Below, piece by piece: positions 8,726 to 18,367 of a DNA stretch of 64,000 nucleotides. Position 1 is the first letter of the stretch. Every line of letters starts with the position of its first letter. Source of the stretch: Richelia sp. UBA3308. GTDB taxonomy: Bacteria > Cyanobacteriota > Cyanobacteriia > Cyanobacteriales > Nostocaceae. Below the pieces are notes generated by a model. The model ran no database searches and was not told the DNA's origin. It was given only the letters and a program-made list of their open reading frames with translations. Made by a program: the position numbers and the translations under genes. The stretch spans positions 42,726-106,725 of the forward strand of contig DESS01000316.1 of assembly GCA_002361335.1 (NCBI GenBank). Reading direction: 5' to 3'.

Positions 8726-8775
8726 CAGCGGTTTTAGGGTGTGTTATCAGCGACAACATACCCGCTTGATGACTC

Positions 8776-8919
8776 AATTAAACGGGAGCATCCTTTTCAG
8801 TAGAAGCCTGGGGCTAATATTACAAAGCCCACCTTATGGTGGGCTTTGTTTATATAGCCGCACCCTTATAGGGTGTCGGATAAAATATTTTTTAAAAATT
8901 GGGATGCTCCCAATTAAAC
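8776..8919. mobile_element. MITE copy A (128 bp) with 8-bp target duplication
   Basis: The element spans 8784-8911 with inverted ends GGGAGCATCC / GGGATGCTCCC and is flanked by the direct repeat AATTAAAC at 8776-8783 and 8912-8919. The inside holds hairpins (AAAGCCCACC/GGTGGGCTTT and CACCC/GGGTG). It is related, in reverse orientation, to the copy at 44340-44515. The right target duplication contains the stop codon of the SOD gene, so the MITE landed exactly at the sod 3' end without changing the protein. Confidence 0.85.
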
Positions 8920-9657
8920 AAACTTTTTAGCGGCTTCAAACCGTTGATTAACTTCATCCCAATTAATCACATTCCACCAAGCTTCTAAATAATCCTTGCG
9001 ACGGTTTTGATAATTAAGATAATATGCATGTTCCCAAACGTCGTTACCCATGATGGGATATTTATCTTCACTAAAAGGACTATCCTGGTTAGCCGTACTC
9101 ATAACTTCTAACTTGCCACCTTTATTAAACACTAACCAAGCCCAACCACTACCAAAGCGCTTAGCACCTGCTTGATTAAACTGGTTTTTCAAATTAGTAA
9201 AACTGCCAAAATTATCCTCGATCACCTTTGCGATCGCGCCGGTGGGTTCCCCTCCACCATTGGGTTTCATAATTTTCCAAAACATCGAGTGGTTAACGTG
9301 ACCACCACCATTATTACGTAGCGTGTTGCGAATATCTGCCGGTACCCCGTTAAGATTACCCAACAATTCTTCTACAGTCTTTTGTTTAAGTTCTGGATGC
9401 TTTGCCAAAGCTGCATTTAAGTTTCTTACATAACCCGCATGATGCTTGTCATGATGAAACTGCATCGTTCTAGCATCTATGTAGGGTTCTAAGGCATTAT
9501 AATCATAAGGCAAAGGCGGTAATTCTATAGTGTCCGATGGATTTTGTGCAATTTTCGAGCTAGAACTGTTCTCATCCGCAAAAGCACAACTCTCTAAAGC
9601 AAACGTACTTACACCAACTCCGAGTAAATATAAAAAATGCCGACGGTTTAAAGTCAT
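8914..9657 (-). CDS. sodA: Mn superoxide dismutase with lipoprotein/Tat-like N-terminus
   Basis: Converts superoxide to hydrogen peroxide and oxygen. The 247-aa protein has the Mn/Fe SOD fold motifs [11 protein letters not shown] (ligand H68), [11 protein letters not shown] (H123) and [12 protein letters not shown] (D206, H210). Gln in ANQDSP favours Mn over Fe. The N-terminus [21 protein letters not shown] has twin Arg, a hydrophobic stretch and a lipobox-like LESC, so the enzyme is probably exported and membrane-anchored, as known for cyanobacterial SodA. It is divergent from the gene at 9826. Being inside E4, it would be removed from the chromosome on excision. Confidence 0.93.
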   Translation of the reverse strand: MTLNRRHFLYLLGVGVSTFALESCAFADENSSSSKIAQNPSDTIELPPLPYDYNALEPYIDARTMQFHHDKHHAGYVRNLNAALAKHPELKQKTVEELLGNLNGVPADIRNTLRNNGGGHVNHSMFWKIMKPNGGGEPTGAIAKVIEDNFGSFTNLKNQFNQAGAKRFGSGWAWLVFNKGGKLEVMSTANQDSPFSEDKYPIMGNDVWEHAYYLNYQNRRKDYLEAWWNVINWDEVNQRFEAAKKFV

Positions 9658-9825
9658 AATGCTAACCCTAAGTAGTTTATTATTATTTTCTTAGATTTCG
9701 GGTCAAAATTAACGAAGTGTAGTAGCAAATTTTAAACCCTGGGTAAATAGTCCCCACATATTCTCCAAGGGATTTGGTACCATTAACTAAGCGGATCAGT
9801 GCAAATAAAGTTTGCATAGTAGACT

Positions 9826-10404
9826 ATGGCAAAGCGTAAGAAGAACAATCTCAAGTGGATTAAGGAAACGCTTGAACTAAAACCAGATCATCGTTGGGAA
9901 TCTCCACCAGAGCATAAGATATTTGTCGCGGGTAGAGGAGCTGTTCGCTTCAATGTTCCTCACGATTGGCATTTTGAACCGAAGGAGAATTCATTCAAGT
10001 TCAGCGATAAAAAACCGCCTGATGATGATTGCTGTTTGGAAGTATCTTATAACCATTTACCCGAAAGAGATTGGAGTTTGTTTCCCCTCAAGCGTACTTT
10101 GAAGAAGGTTATTGAAGACGACACTCGCAATCCTTTTGAAATCGGCGAAGTTATTACGGTGAAACGGCAAACTGCTAGAATCGTTTGGTTACAAATGAAA
10201 TTTATCGACACTCAGGAAGAACCACGGGAAGCTTTTTCACGCACTTGTATTGGTATAGGTTCAAATATTCAATGTTTAATTACATTCGATTTTTGGGCCG
10301 ATCAAGCAGAACAATTAATACCCGTATGGGATGAAGTTATGCGAAGTCTTACTTTAGGATTATACATCCGCGATCCCAGGACTGGTTTGGCTTTTCCTGA
10401 TTAA
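9826..10404 (+). CDS. Conserved protein of unknown function
   Basis: 192 aa, no signal peptide or membrane segment. Basic start (MAKRKKNNLKW), then FVAGRGAVRFNVPHDWHFEP and a C-terminal ITFDFWADQAEQLIPVWDEVMRSLTL region. The pattern (beta-rich, ending in a helix with VWDEVMRSL) resembles small DUF1795/PsbP-like folds, but only as a guess. ATG 9826 follows a long spacer (9658-9825) that must hold both divergent promoters. Confidence 0.7.
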   Translation: MAKRKKNNLKWIKETLELKPDHRWESPPEHKIFVAGRGAVRFNVPHDWHFEPKENSFKFSDKKPPDDDCCLEVSYNHLPERDWSLFPLKRTLKKVIEDDTRNPFEIGEVITVKRQTARIVWLQMKFIDTQEEPREAFSRTCIGIGSNIQCLITFDFWADQAEQLIPVWDEVMRSLTLGLYIRDPRTGLAFPD

Positions 10405-10474
10405 ATCATGATCAATTTTCAATACCCAATTTCTAATTCCCATTTCGTAACTAAGAAAGCCAGAAAGCCTAAAA

Positions 10475-10999
10475 ATGCGAAAAATTAAATATTATGTTGC
10501 TTGCAGCGTCGATGGATTTATTGCTAGGAAAGACGGTTCTTTCGGTGATTTTATTGTAGAAGGCGAGGCTGTAAATGATTATATTGAGTCGTTGAAGTTG
10601 TTTGATATCGTTTTAATGGGACGCAAAACTTACGAAGTGGGATTGAAGGAAGGTAAAACTAATCCTTATCCGATGATGAAAAGTTATGTGTTTTCCCGTT
10701 CTATGAAAGAAAGTCCGGATGAGCAAGTTGAACTGGTTTCTCAAAATGCAAGTGAATTGGTGAGAAGTTTGAAAAATGAACCGGGAAAAGATATCTATCT
10801 TTGTGGTGGTGCGAATTTAGCCACGATGTTGTTTGCCCAAAATTTAATTGATGAAATCATTTTGAAGGTAAATCCCTTTGTTATGGGTTCGGGTATTCCG
10901 CTTTTTGGTGAAGTTATCAAACCAACTTCTTTAGAACTAACCAATAGCAAGATTTATGAAAGCGGTGTTTTATTACTTAATTACCGAGTCAAATTGTGA
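10475..10999 (+). CDS. DHFR/RibD C-terminal-like reductase
   Basis: 174 aa, dihydrofolate reductase-like superfamily of the RibD_C type. Motifs: YYVACSVDGFIARKDGS at the start, IVLMGRKTYE (NADPH-binding region) and DIYLCGGANLATMLFAQNLIDEIIL, typical of the family. The substrate cannot be told; such proteins are often general NADPH-dependent reductases. Its end overlaps the end of the convergent kinase gene by 19 bp. Confidence 0.88.
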   Translation: MRKIKYYVACSVDGFIARKDGSFGDFIVEGEAVNDYIESLKLFDIVLMGRKTYEVGLKEGKTNPYPMMKSYVFSRSMKESPDEQVELVSQNASELVRSLKNEPGKDIYLCGGANLATMLFAQNLIDEIILKVNPFVMGSGIPLFGEVIKPTSLELTNSKIYESGVLLLNYRVKL

Positions 11000-11631
11000 A
11001 TCACTTGGTTTGAAATTAATTCCATACATTTATTTGAAACTTCTTCTACCGTTGATGTTGATTTTACATCAATAGATATAAATCCAAGCTGCTCAACCAA
11101 TTCCATCATGCGGTTATTGTAGAGTAGAGTACGATCAATAAATTTTTCAATCAGGTGCTTTTGATCTTCACCTACATTATCAAAATTGCTTTCACGCTCG
11201 ATCCGGTTTTGGAAAAATTGGTCGCTAGCGGTAAGCCAAATCCCTTTAACACCATTTTCCCGAACTAAATTCTTTACCAACTCCGGATATAACGCCGAAC
11301 CTTCAATAATTAAACATTCCATTGATAATCCGGATGCATGAGAACGAACAATAGCTTCAACCTGTGGCAAAACATTTTTCTCGTAATGCAATAACACATC
11401 TGAAAGAAGAGCTTCTGTACTCAGATTTTTATAATGCTCTATAACATGTTGTGGAATAACTTTTTTATTTGTTTGTACCCAAGGTCTTCCTGGATGCCGA
11501 GCTAATTTGTCAGTAGAAAGATAATTCCAACCAAGTTTTCCGGCTAAATATTCACCGAGGGTTGATTTTCCAACATGAGAAGAACCACCAATAAGAATTA
11601 CTCGTGTTTCATCGATTAATTTATTCATCAA
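10981..11631 (-). CDS. P-loop kinase (2-phosphoglycerate kinase/AAA-like)
   Basis: 216 aa. Walker A is GGSSHVGKST near residues 15-24, followed by LAGKLGWNYLSTDKLARHPGRPW, a pattern of small-molecule kinases related to 2-phosphoglycerate or shikimate-type kinases. A lid-like region (FQNRIERESNF) follows in the second half. The substrate is unknown. Convergent with the DHFR-like gene (19-bp overlap). Confidence 0.75.
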   Translation of the reverse strand: MMNKLIDETRVILIGGSSHVGKSTLGEYLAGKLGWNYLSTDKLARHPGRPWVQTNKKVIPQHVIEHYKNLSTEALLSDVLLHYEKNVLPQVEAIVRSHASGLSMECLIIEGSALYPELVKNLVRENGVKGIWLTASDQFFQNRIERESNFDNVGEDQKHLIEKFIDRTLLYNNRMMELVEQLGFISIDVKSTSTVEEVSNKCMELISNQVIHNLTR

Positions 11632-11718
11632 TCGGGGTTGTATCTGTGTGAAATTATTTAAATAATATTGGTTTTTTCGGAAATATCCAATAAATTTTAG
11701 TGCTAAAGTATAACCTTC

Positions 11719-12195
11719 TCAAGCTGCACCAACTATCAACCAATCTTCTTCTGTTTCTTCATCTTTAGAGTTTTTTAATTTGACTTTTACTGACGAATAA
11801 GTTTCAACCCAAACCCTAGCACCACAACCCAAGGGGTCTAATGGTTGATAAACGAACTGGCAAGGACCATTAACTATTACGGAATAACCATAAATATTGC
11901 TATGAGAACGCTTCACACTAAAGACAGGAACTAATTCTTCTTCATTTTTATTTTCATTTTTTTTTATTTCCTGCCTATTTACATGAATTTTAGTTTTTGC
12001 AGGATTTCTCATATACCAATTAGCTTTTGGACCGCGACAACCCCGACTAATAGTAGGTTTTCCGTTAAATAAGGGTATTATCCAAAATCTTCCAACTTTA
12101 TAAGCGCCTTTGACTCTACCTTGACCAAGTAAATAGCGCATTCTGGAAGTTGAAATATTTAAAATTTCTGCGGCTTGGGTAGTACTTACGTACAT
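11719..12195 (-). CDS. Helix-turn-helix DNA-binding protein
   Basis: 158 aa. The N-terminal YVSTTQAAEILNISTSRMRYLLGQGRVKGAYKVGRFWIIP is an excisionase/MerR-like winged helix (HTH_17 type). The remainder has no recognised domain, has a Lys/Glu-rich linker (residues about 75-90) and ends with a beta-rich region. Such HTH_17 proteins can act as excisionase-like directionality factors, so it is a candidate accessory factor for E4, but this is inference only. Confidence 0.75.
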   Translation of the reverse strand: MYVSTTQAAEILNISTSRMRYLLGQGRVKGAYKVGRFWIIPLFNGKPTISRGCRGPKANWYMRNPAKTKIHVNRQEIKKNENKNEEELVPVFSVKRSHSNIYGYSVIVNGPCQFVYQPLDPLGCGARVWVETYSSVKVKLKNSKDEETEEDWLIVGAA

Positions 12196-12582
12196 GGCAA
12201 AAAAACTATTGCGTTCACAATTTAGTTTATCATTGAGCTTCTCATTGCCGAAACTCTAGATAATTCCTTTATAGGCAATCGACACGCACTCAAAACTCAG
12301 TTTACTGGTAACTATAAAAACTCAAATAATCTAATTTACGTATTTATATAGAGTAAAGTCGGCTTTTTATTTTCATATGGAGAAAATAAATATACAAATA
12401 ATCGTGAGCGAGCGTTTTTGAATCTGTTTTTAACTCGCTACGCGAATAAGGAAGAAGGAAGGAAACAGGAGGAAGAAGAGAAAATGGATAGAATTCTCCG
12501 AGGGTACAAGATTAAAATCCCTATGCCAGCATCCAAACTTCCGACTTCGTTTTAATAACAAAGGAAAATCCCACCAAATTAA
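12196..12582. other. Non-coding stretch between the HTH gene and EF-G
   Basis: No convincing gene. It holds a purine-rich GGAAGAAGG tract near 12450-12480 and otherwise AT-rich sequence; the HTH gene's promoter must lie in its left part. Confidence 0.6.
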
Positions 12583-12617
12583 AAATTCCCGACTAGCTCA
12601 TCACCAATCGGGAATTT
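12583..12617 (-). terminator. Terminator of the EF-G gene
   Basis: Inverted repeat AAATTCCCGA / TCGGGAATTT, 45 bp beyond the EF-G stop on the minus strand. Confidence 0.7.
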
Positions 12618-12661
12618 GAAAAATTAAATAACTAGAACAAAAGTTCTACATATTTCCAAAC

Positions 12662-14749
12662 CTACTTCTTAGCAGCTTCGCGTTCTTTAACTTCCTTAAT
12701 CACTTCATCTGCAACATTCTTAGGACATGGTGCATAGTGAGAGAATTCCATAGAAAACTGACCGCGACCGGAAGTCATGGTACGTAAATCACCAATGTAA
12801 CCAAACATCTCACTCAAAGGAGCTTCAGCTTTAATACGAACCCCTGTAGCACCAGGATCTTGGGATTTAATCATTCCACGACGACGGTTAAGGTCACCAA
12901 TTACATCACCAACGTGGGCATCTGGTGTAAATACGTCTACGTTCATAACTGGCTCAAGCAACTGAGGACCAGCTTTTGGTAATGATTGACGATAACCAGA
13001 TTTCGCCGCAATTTCAAAAGCGATCGCGCTTGAGTCAACTGGGTGAAAACCACCATCAGTTAAGGTAACTTTTACATCTACTAAGGGGAATCCAGCTAAA
13101 ACACCTTTGTCAATACTGCTTTCAAAACCCTTTTGTACAGCGGGCCAAAATTCTCTGGGTACGTTACCACCAGTTACTTTTGACTGGAACTCGAAGCCAG
13201 TTCCGGGTTCACCAGGTTCGATTGTATAGTCAATTTTACCGAATTGACCGGAACCACCAGATTGCTTTTTGTGGGTGTAGCTATCATTGACTGGCTTGGT
13301 AATGGATTCGCGATATGCCACCTGGGGCTTACCAACTTCAACTTCAACACCGTGAGTCCGCTTGAGGATATCAACTTTAATATCCAGGTGCAGTTCTCCC
13401 ATTCCTTTAATAATGGTTTCACCGCTTTCCTTATCGGTTTCCACTTGGAATGAAGGATCTTCTTGAACCATTTTGCTCAAGGCTAAACCCAACTTCTCGG
13501 CGCTTCCTTTCTTCGCTGGTGCTACCGCAATCGAAATTACAGGATCTGGGAACACCATTGGTTCTAGGGTTGCCGGTTGCTTGGGATCGCATAAGGTATG
13601 TCCAGTTTGCACATTCTTCATACCAACGATCGCGACAATATCCCCAGCTTGAGCAGAGTCCCTTTCTTCTCGGGAATCGGCGTGCATTTCCACAAGACGA
13701 CTGACACGTTCAGTTTTACCAGTAAAGGTATTAAGTACGGTATCGCCTTTTGATAGGATACCGGAATATAAACGAGTAAAGGTCAAAGCACCAAAGCGGT
13801 CATCCATAATTTTGAATGCTAACGCTCTTAATGGTTTTTCTGGGTCAACTTGGGCAAATTCGCCGGTTTCATTACCTTCAAGGTCAACTTCTGGCTGGGG
13901 TTTAACTTCTTTGGGGTTGGGTAAGTAATCAACAACAGCATTGAGTACTAACTGTACGCCTTTATTTTTAAAGGAAGAACCGCAGTAAGTAGGGAAAAAT
14001 GCTAAGTTTATGGTGCCTTTACGAATACAGCGCTTCAAGTCCTCAATGGATATCTCTTCACCTTCAAGATATTTTTCCATCAACTTGTCGTCTTGTTCTA
14101 CAGCCATTTCAACTAGCTGTTCGCGCCAAGATTCCACATCATCCTTCATGTCGTCGGGAACTTCCTGAATCTCGTACTTCATAGGATCGCCGGAATCATC
14201 CCATACCCATGCTTCACGAGTCAGCAAATCAACAATGCCTACAAAATCACTTTCAGTACCAATAGGTAACACCATTACTAATGGTTTTGCAGCAAGTACT
14301 TCTTCTATCTGCTTGACAACTCGATAGAAATCTGCGCCTATCCGGTCAAGTTTATTAACGTAAATAATTCGCGCAACTTCGGAATCGTTAGCATAGCGCC
14401 AGTTGGTTTCCGACTGGGGTTCTACACCACCAGAGCCACAAAATACGCCGATTCCGCCATCGAGAACCTTGAGAGAACGATATACCTCAATAGTGAAATC
14501 AACGTGCCCAGGGGTGTCGATGATGTTCAATTGGTGTTCGTTCCAGAAGCAGCTTGTTGCAGCGGATTGAATTGTAATACCCCGCTCCTGCTCCTGCTCC
14601 ATGAAGTCTGTTGTCGCCGCACCTTCATGAACCTCACCGATTTTGTGGATTTTACCAGTAAGCTTCAGAATTCTTTCAGTTGTAGTTGTTTTGCCTGCAT
14701 CAACGTGAGCGAAGATGCCGATATTTCGATAACGAGTGAGGTCTTTCAT
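12662..14749 (-). CDS. fusA: Translation elongation factor G, EF-G 2-like
   Basis: A full-length 695-aa translocase GTPase. G1 is [16 protein letters not shown] (residues about 13-28), switch I is [14 protein letters not shown]3 is [10 protein letters not shown]4 is [10 protein letters not shown]; domains II-V follow, including [14 protein letters not shown] and [12 protein letters not shown] near the end. The start [20 protein letters not shown] and the phrase [20 protein letters not shown] are, from memory, closer to the EF-G 2 type of marine gammaproteobacteria than to the str-operon EF-G of cyanobacteria. It appears intact and lies inside E4. Confidence 0.95.
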   Translation of the reverse strand: MKDLTRYRNIGIFAHVDAGKTTTTERILKLTGKIHKIGEVHEGAATTDFMEQEQERGITIQSAATSCFWNEHQLNIIDTPGHVDFTIEVYRSLKVLDGGIGVFCGSGGVEPQSETNWRYANDSEVARIIYVNKLDRIGADFYRVVKQIEEVLAAKPLVMVLPIGTESDFVGIVDLLTREAWVWDDSGDPMKYEIQEVPDDMKDDVESWREQLVEMAVEQDDKLMEKYLEGEEISIEDLKRCIRKGTINLAFFPTYCGSSFKNKGVQLVLNAVVDYLPNPKEVKPQPEVDLEGNETGEFAQVDPEKPLRALAFKIMDDRFGALTFTRLYSGILSKGDTVLNTFTGKTERVSRLVEMHADSREERDSAQAGDIVAIVGMKNVQTGHTLCDPKQPATLEPMVFPDPVISIAVAPAKKGSAEKLGLALSKMVQEDPSFQVETDKESGETIIKGMGELHLDIKVDILKRTHGVEVEVGKPQVAYRESITKPVNDSYTHKKQSGGSGQFGKIDYTIEPGEPGTGFEFQSKVTGGNVPREFWPAVQKGFESSIDKGVLAGFPLVDVKVTLTDGGFHPVDSSAIAFEIAAKSGYRQSLPKAGPQLLEPVMNVDVFTPDAHVGDVIGDLNRRRGMIKSQDPGATGVRIKAEAPLSEMFGYIGDLRTMTSGRGQFSMEFSHYAPCPKNVADEVIKEVKEREAAKK

Positions 14750-15146
14750 ATTTAATATAACTAGGTGCTAGAAACGGTTGGTGACTACACTTAAGTAATA
14801 CTCAAGGGGAATCGGCGATGATTCGTAGCCAACAAGGGCCCGAACCTGGGGCAGTCTTGGACATTTTAAGTCCTTTTCATACCTATGGTTACATAACCAT
14901 TTGTTAAGTTATTATAAATTATTTATATCTCAAGGTGGAAGAATTCGGACGTAGTGGTAGCCGAATTTTTTACGCATTTGCTGCGTAAACAACACAAGGG
15001 CATGAGATGATGGGGAAATGGGCGAAAACTATATATATCCAGATAAGTCTACTTATGGGTAATTTCTCGTTCCGTTTTATCTAAAGAACAACTTTATCAG
15101 TGAAAGTTCATCTTGTTCTGTTCTATAGAAAACCATCTTCCCATTC
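14750..15146. other. Intergenic region upstream of EF-G
   Basis: 397 bp between the divergent EF-G gene and the gene at 15147. No gene seen. It must contain both promoters; the first 100 bp form the EF-G leader. Confidence 0.6.
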
Positions 15147-15635
15147 ATGGCAACTAAATTTTTTAATCTAAATTTAAATATGACCAATTGGTTACGAATA
15201 AAAGGCATTATCAAAAAAGGTTATGGTGTTGCATCTGGAAAAGGGGGAGATATCCGTTTTCCCGATGGAACAATTGCAATGCAAAAACCTTTCTTTTTCG
15301 ATCGAGGACTTGATTTAGAACCATATTTTTCGGGAACTTTGAATATTTCCATATCTCCCCATCAATACTCGGTTAAACAAGCTAAATACACTTTTATAAA
15401 TGTCAAATGGGCAGAAAATGAACCTGCAGAAGACTTTTCGTTTTTTGATTGTAGAATTCTGCTCAAAAACGATCAATTACAATCAGGACTGATTTATTAT
15501 CCTCATCCAGAAACTAAGCCCGAGCATTTTCAATCTCCAGATATTCTGGAAATTATTACTTTTAAAATTGATGATTTGAAATATGATGATGAAGTGATTT
15601 TAGAAGTAGATAATCAGCAGATTCAGATTAGATAA
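15147..15635 (+). CDS. Hypothetical protein
   Basis: 162 aa, not recognised. Beta-rich in appearance (RFPDGTIAMQKPFFFDRG, YFSGTLNISISPHQYSV), with no signal peptide or membrane helix. It ends 331 bp before the right E4 core. The following 15636-15966 is AT-rich, with TTGATA motifs at 15841 and 15865 and no gene. Confidence 0.65.
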   Translation: MATKFFNLNLNMTNWLRIKGIIKKGYGVASGKGGDIRFPDGTIAMQKPFFFDRGLDLEPYFSGTLNISISPHQYSVKQAKYTFINVKWAENEPAEDFSFFDCRILLKNDQLQSGLIYYPHPETKPEHFQSPDILEIITFKIDDLKYDDEVILEVDNQQIQIR

Positions 15636-15966
15636 TTCAATTCTTATGGTGCGTTACGGCACTATCAAATTTTATAACCTTAATGATTACATATTTAAGC
15701 CGTAACACACCCTACAATAATTACAGAATTAATTTTTAGTCTAAAAAAATTGCAATCAAAAAAGTGTTTATATTTACGGTTTTAAATTCGGAAAAGTTTT
15801 GCTTCATCCAATAACTAGATTAAATCAGCTTTTTATGTTGTTGATAGCAAAATTTATATTCCTGTTGATAAATTGAATGATTTATATTCAAGCTAAAAAT
15901 AGTCTACTTTATCTTTAAATCCCTACAAACCCTGCTTTAACTAACTTTGACTTCCATTATTAAGCT

Positions 15967-16441
15967 CGGAGTAATCCCAAGAGTGCATCTGGCGGAAAGG
16001 AAGCCCCATCTTTTGAAAAACGTACTTTTCTTTAATACCAGCACCAACGATGTCGGGCTTGAGTCCTTTAACAAACTGCTCGAATTCGTAACCAGTTACG
16101 TCATCGTAAACGATGGTTCCGTTTTCGATGTAGTTTGTGGTACGCTTATAGTCGTCATTGTGAGCAAATTCGTAACCGGTGCTGACTAATTGCATTCCCA
16201 AGTCTCTGAATGCTGGTACAACGTGACGGGGACGTAAACCACCAACCATCAAAGCAACGGTTTTACCTTCCAAGCGAGAACGATATTTTTTCAAAATTTC
16301 ATCCATTGTTGGCTGGTACTTAGCAATAACCTTCTCAGCGTTTTCTTGAATTTTCTCGTCGAACTTAGCGGCGATCGCTCTTAAAGATTCAGCAATCTTG
16401 GTAGGTCCGAAGAAGTTGTACTCCATCCAGGGAATACCATA
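15967..16441 (-). CDS. nifD: nifD internal segment between E4 and E5
   Basis: Reads [28 protein letters not shown] ... [42 protein letters not shown] ... [24 protein letters not shown], standard NifD central sequence. Unique DNA is 15978-16434 (457 nt). ATG at 16426 is internal Met, not a start. Flanked by the E4 repeat and the E5 repeat TACCATA. Confidence 0.97.
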
Positions 16442-16478
16442 TTCCCTGGTTGATTTGAAGTCCTAAAACGCCGTAAAA

Positions 16479-16552
16479 TGTTCACTGCTAACGTACTTAA
16501 AGTCGTGACTTGTTCACTGCTAACAGACTTAAAGTAGTAAATATTTAGTAAA
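16479..16552 (+). repeat. E5 proximal repeats
   Basis: Two copies of TGTTCACTGCTAAC..ACTTAAAGT (16479-16503 and 16511-16535; two mismatches, 32 bp apart) precede a pair of AGTAA motifs at 16536 and 16547, 11 bp apart. The AGTAA pair starts 101 bp from the core start, like the proximal pairs in E1, E2 and E3. ATG is at 16556. Confidence 0.6.
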
Positions 16553-16555
16553 GTA

Positions 16556-17950
16556 ATGGACAATATACAGGGTAAAATTTTCGGAGATTTTGAACCACCG
16601 GCTACTACTGATGGAAGTTATTGGGGAGCTAAAAAAAATGCAGATGAAACTAGAAAACATTTTATGAAAAAATTTAATCAAGCATTAGATGAAACCAATA
16701 TCAGGCTTAAATGTTCTAAAACTAGAGTCACCCTGATTTCTATTGGAGGAGGTATACAACTTAGAGCAACTTTGCCGCTTAAACCGGGTGATCCCCCTGT
16801 AAATGGTAGAGATAAAAAGCAATACACAATATCCCTTGGTATTCCAGCTAATTTTGATGGATTGAAGACTGCTGAGGAAGAAGCCTATGAACTAGGTAAG
16901 CTAATAGCTCGTCAAACTTTTACCTGGACTGACAAGTATTTAGGTAGTAAAGTAAAAAAAAATGAAAGTATTACATTTAAGGAATTTTATAAAGTATTTG
17001 AAAAAAAGTACTTTGAAACAAGAAAGAGAACTGGTAAATCAGAAACAACTTTTAGGTCATACGATTCTCGATACAAGACTCATTTTTTAAGTGATGAAAT
17101 AATAACTTTTGAATCAATCAAAAAAATAATCTTATCAGTACCTCAACCAGTTACCCGCACCATGTGCATAAGAGTTGCTACTCAAATATGTAAAATTTTA
17201 AATATTGAATACAACTGGGATGGACTTTCTTTAAAAGCAGAAAAAAATGAGAAATACATACCCAGTGATCAAGAAATAATTCAATGCTTTGAAAAACTAA
17301 ATGACTACGGTTTAAACACTTCTCGCATGTCAAAAAAAAGCAAAAAATATGCTAAATTCTATAAGTTATTTTTTGCTTTATTAGCTATATATGGTTTGCG
17401 CCCTAAAGAAATTATAAATAACTCAGACTTAGATTGGTTAGTATCACCAGAAAATGAAAACAATACTTTTAAAGTTCATAAATCCAATAAAACTGGATAC
17501 AGAGAAGTTTTACCTTTTGTACCGGAATGGGTAGAATTACTTGAATTGAAGAATGAAGAAAATATTGCTATCGCTAAAGAGATAATTGGTACTATGAAAT
17601 CTGAATCCGAAAAAGAATACAAAGTCAGTAGTTTATCAAAGCGGTTCGGTAAACTAGGATTCAGCTTTACTCCCTATTCCTTGCGTCACGCTTGTGCTAT
17701 TCGCGCTCATTTACAAGGTGTTCCGATTAAAGCAGCAGCAGACAATTTAGGGCACACAGTTGATATTCATACCAAGGTTTATCAGCAATGGTTCGGACTT
17801 GAAAACAGAAAAAAAGCTTTTGAGCAGACTTTTCAAGAGATGAGTGAATTGGATAAGTTAAAAGATGAATTAGCACAAGCACGTAAAAAAATAGCAGAAT
17901 TGAAACTAGAAAATACGCGACTAAGACTAAATCATTCTACTCAGTTTTAA
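16556..17950 (+). CDS. XisA/XisC-family tyrosine recombinase of E5
   Basis: 464 aa. Leader MDNIQGKIFGDFEPPATTDGSYWG; conserved TLPLKPGDPPVNGRDKKQYTISLG block; YGLRPKEI (first Arg; Lys replaces the second Arg found in the paralogues); PYSLRHACAIRAH with R377 (Ser replaces the usual Asp, Tyr at the His position); LGH H400; Y409 in VYQQWF. C-terminal coiled coil complete. The small substitutions near the active site do not remove catalytic residues, so activity is expected. Presumed to excise E5 from nifD. Confidence 0.92.
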   Translation: MDNIQGKIFGDFEPPATTDGSYWGAKKNADETRKHFMKKFNQALDETNIRLKCSKTRVTLISIGGGIQLRATLPLKPGDPPVNGRDKKQYTISLGIPANFDGLKTAEEEAYELGKLIARQTFTWTDKYLGSKVKKNESITFKEFYKVFEKKYFETRKRTGKSETTFRSYDSRYKTHFLSDEIITFESIKKIILSVPQPVTRTMCIRVATQICKILNIEYNWDGLSLKAEKNEKYIPSDQEIIQCFEKLNDYGLNTSRMSKKSKKYAKFYKLFFALLAIYGLRPKEIINNSDLDWLVSPENENNTFKVHKSNKTGYREVLPFVPEWVELLELKNEENIAIAKEIIGTMKSESEKEYKVSSLSKRFGKLGFSFTPYSLRHACAIRAHLQGVPIKAAADNLGHTVDIHTKVYQQWFGLENRKKAFEQTFQEMSELDKLKDELAQARKKIAELKLENTRLRLNHSTQF

Positions 17951-17982
17951 ATTAGTTTAACTAAATAGTTATCCCTTTTTAA

Positions 17983-18010
17983 AAGTAGGTCTAAAAAACC
18001 TACTTTTTTA
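17983..18010 (+). terminator. Terminator of the E5 recombinase
   Basis: Stem AAGTAGGT / ACCTACTT followed by a T run, 33 bp after the stop. Almost the same stem as the E2 terminator. Confidence 0.85.
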
Positions 18011-18089
18011 CTGTAAAAATGAGCCAAATAATACAGTTTTTTTTTATTGTTTATATATAATAATTGCTCTTTGAGCTAATATATCGAAT

Positions 18090-18187
18090 TAGTAAACTCT
18101 TTGATAATTGATTTGTTAATCTGGTTTAGTATTTCAGATGATTTATATATTATTAAAATCAATAAAATAAATCAATATTTAATAAAA
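18090..18187 (+). repeat. E5 distal arm-like motifs (degenerate)
   Basis: AGTAAA at 18091 and TTTAATAAA around 18181 match the proximal AGTAA motif; positions 18091 and 18170 lie 158 and 79 bp before the distal core at 18249, as in the other small elements. The partner copies 11 bp away are weak, so this end supports the pattern less well. Confidence 0.35.
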
Positions 18188-18248
18188 ATAGAATCAAAAT
18201 TATCTGTATTCACTGTATATCAATAGTTTTAACTGCATTACTAATGCT

Positions 18249-18365
18249 TACCATAAGCTTCTTCCATGTGACGAGAGATGTAGTTCATAGAACGGTAGCA
18301 ATGAATCAAGTTCATTTTTACCTTAGGAGTCAACATCATCTCGTTGATCGTGCCATCCCCAGACC
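18249..18365 (-). CDS. nifD: nifD short internal segment between E5 and E6
   Basis: Only 103 bp of unique nif DNA (18256-18358). Minus-strand reading: [20 protein letters not shown] then [16 protein letters not shown], the NifD segment carrying the conserved [10 protein letters not shown] motif. Flanked by TACCATA (E5) and CCAGACC (E6). Confidence 0.96.
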
Positions 18366-18367
18366 GC

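Larger units (their letters stand above)
7062..15977 (+). mobile_element. E4: classical nifD element with XisA and cargo (8.9 kb)
   Basis: Bounded by CGGAGTAATTC (7062-7072) and CGGAGTAATCC (15967-15977). The right copy is the reverse complement of GGATTACTCCG, the 11-bp repeat known from the Anabaena nifD element, and the left copy differs by one base. Excision joins MHSWDYS to GPYHGYDG. Contents: xisA at the nifK-side end, then a MnSOD, a conserved protein, a DHFR-like reductase, a kinase, a HTH protein, EF-G and an unknown protein. The insertion point matches other nifD elements; the cargo is what makes this one unusual. Confidence 0.95.
16435..18255 (+). mobile_element. E5: minimal nifD excision element (1,814 bp)
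   Basis: Bounded by TACCATA at 16435-16441 and 18249-18255. Excision joins HMEEAYG to [11 protein letters not shown] of NifD in frame. At the left junction the core sits in a perfect palindrome: CCAGGGAA before and TTCCCTGG after TACCATA, that is, 8-bp arms round a 7-bp spacer. It contains one recombinase (16556-17950), its terminator, and 25-bp imperfect direct repeats (16479-16503 and 16511-16535). Confidence 0.93.

Noticed and set aside
15941..16426. Apparent short NifD-like gene starting [10 protein letters not shown]
   Set aside because: Internal nifD codons between E4 and E5; frame continues through the E5 core after excision.
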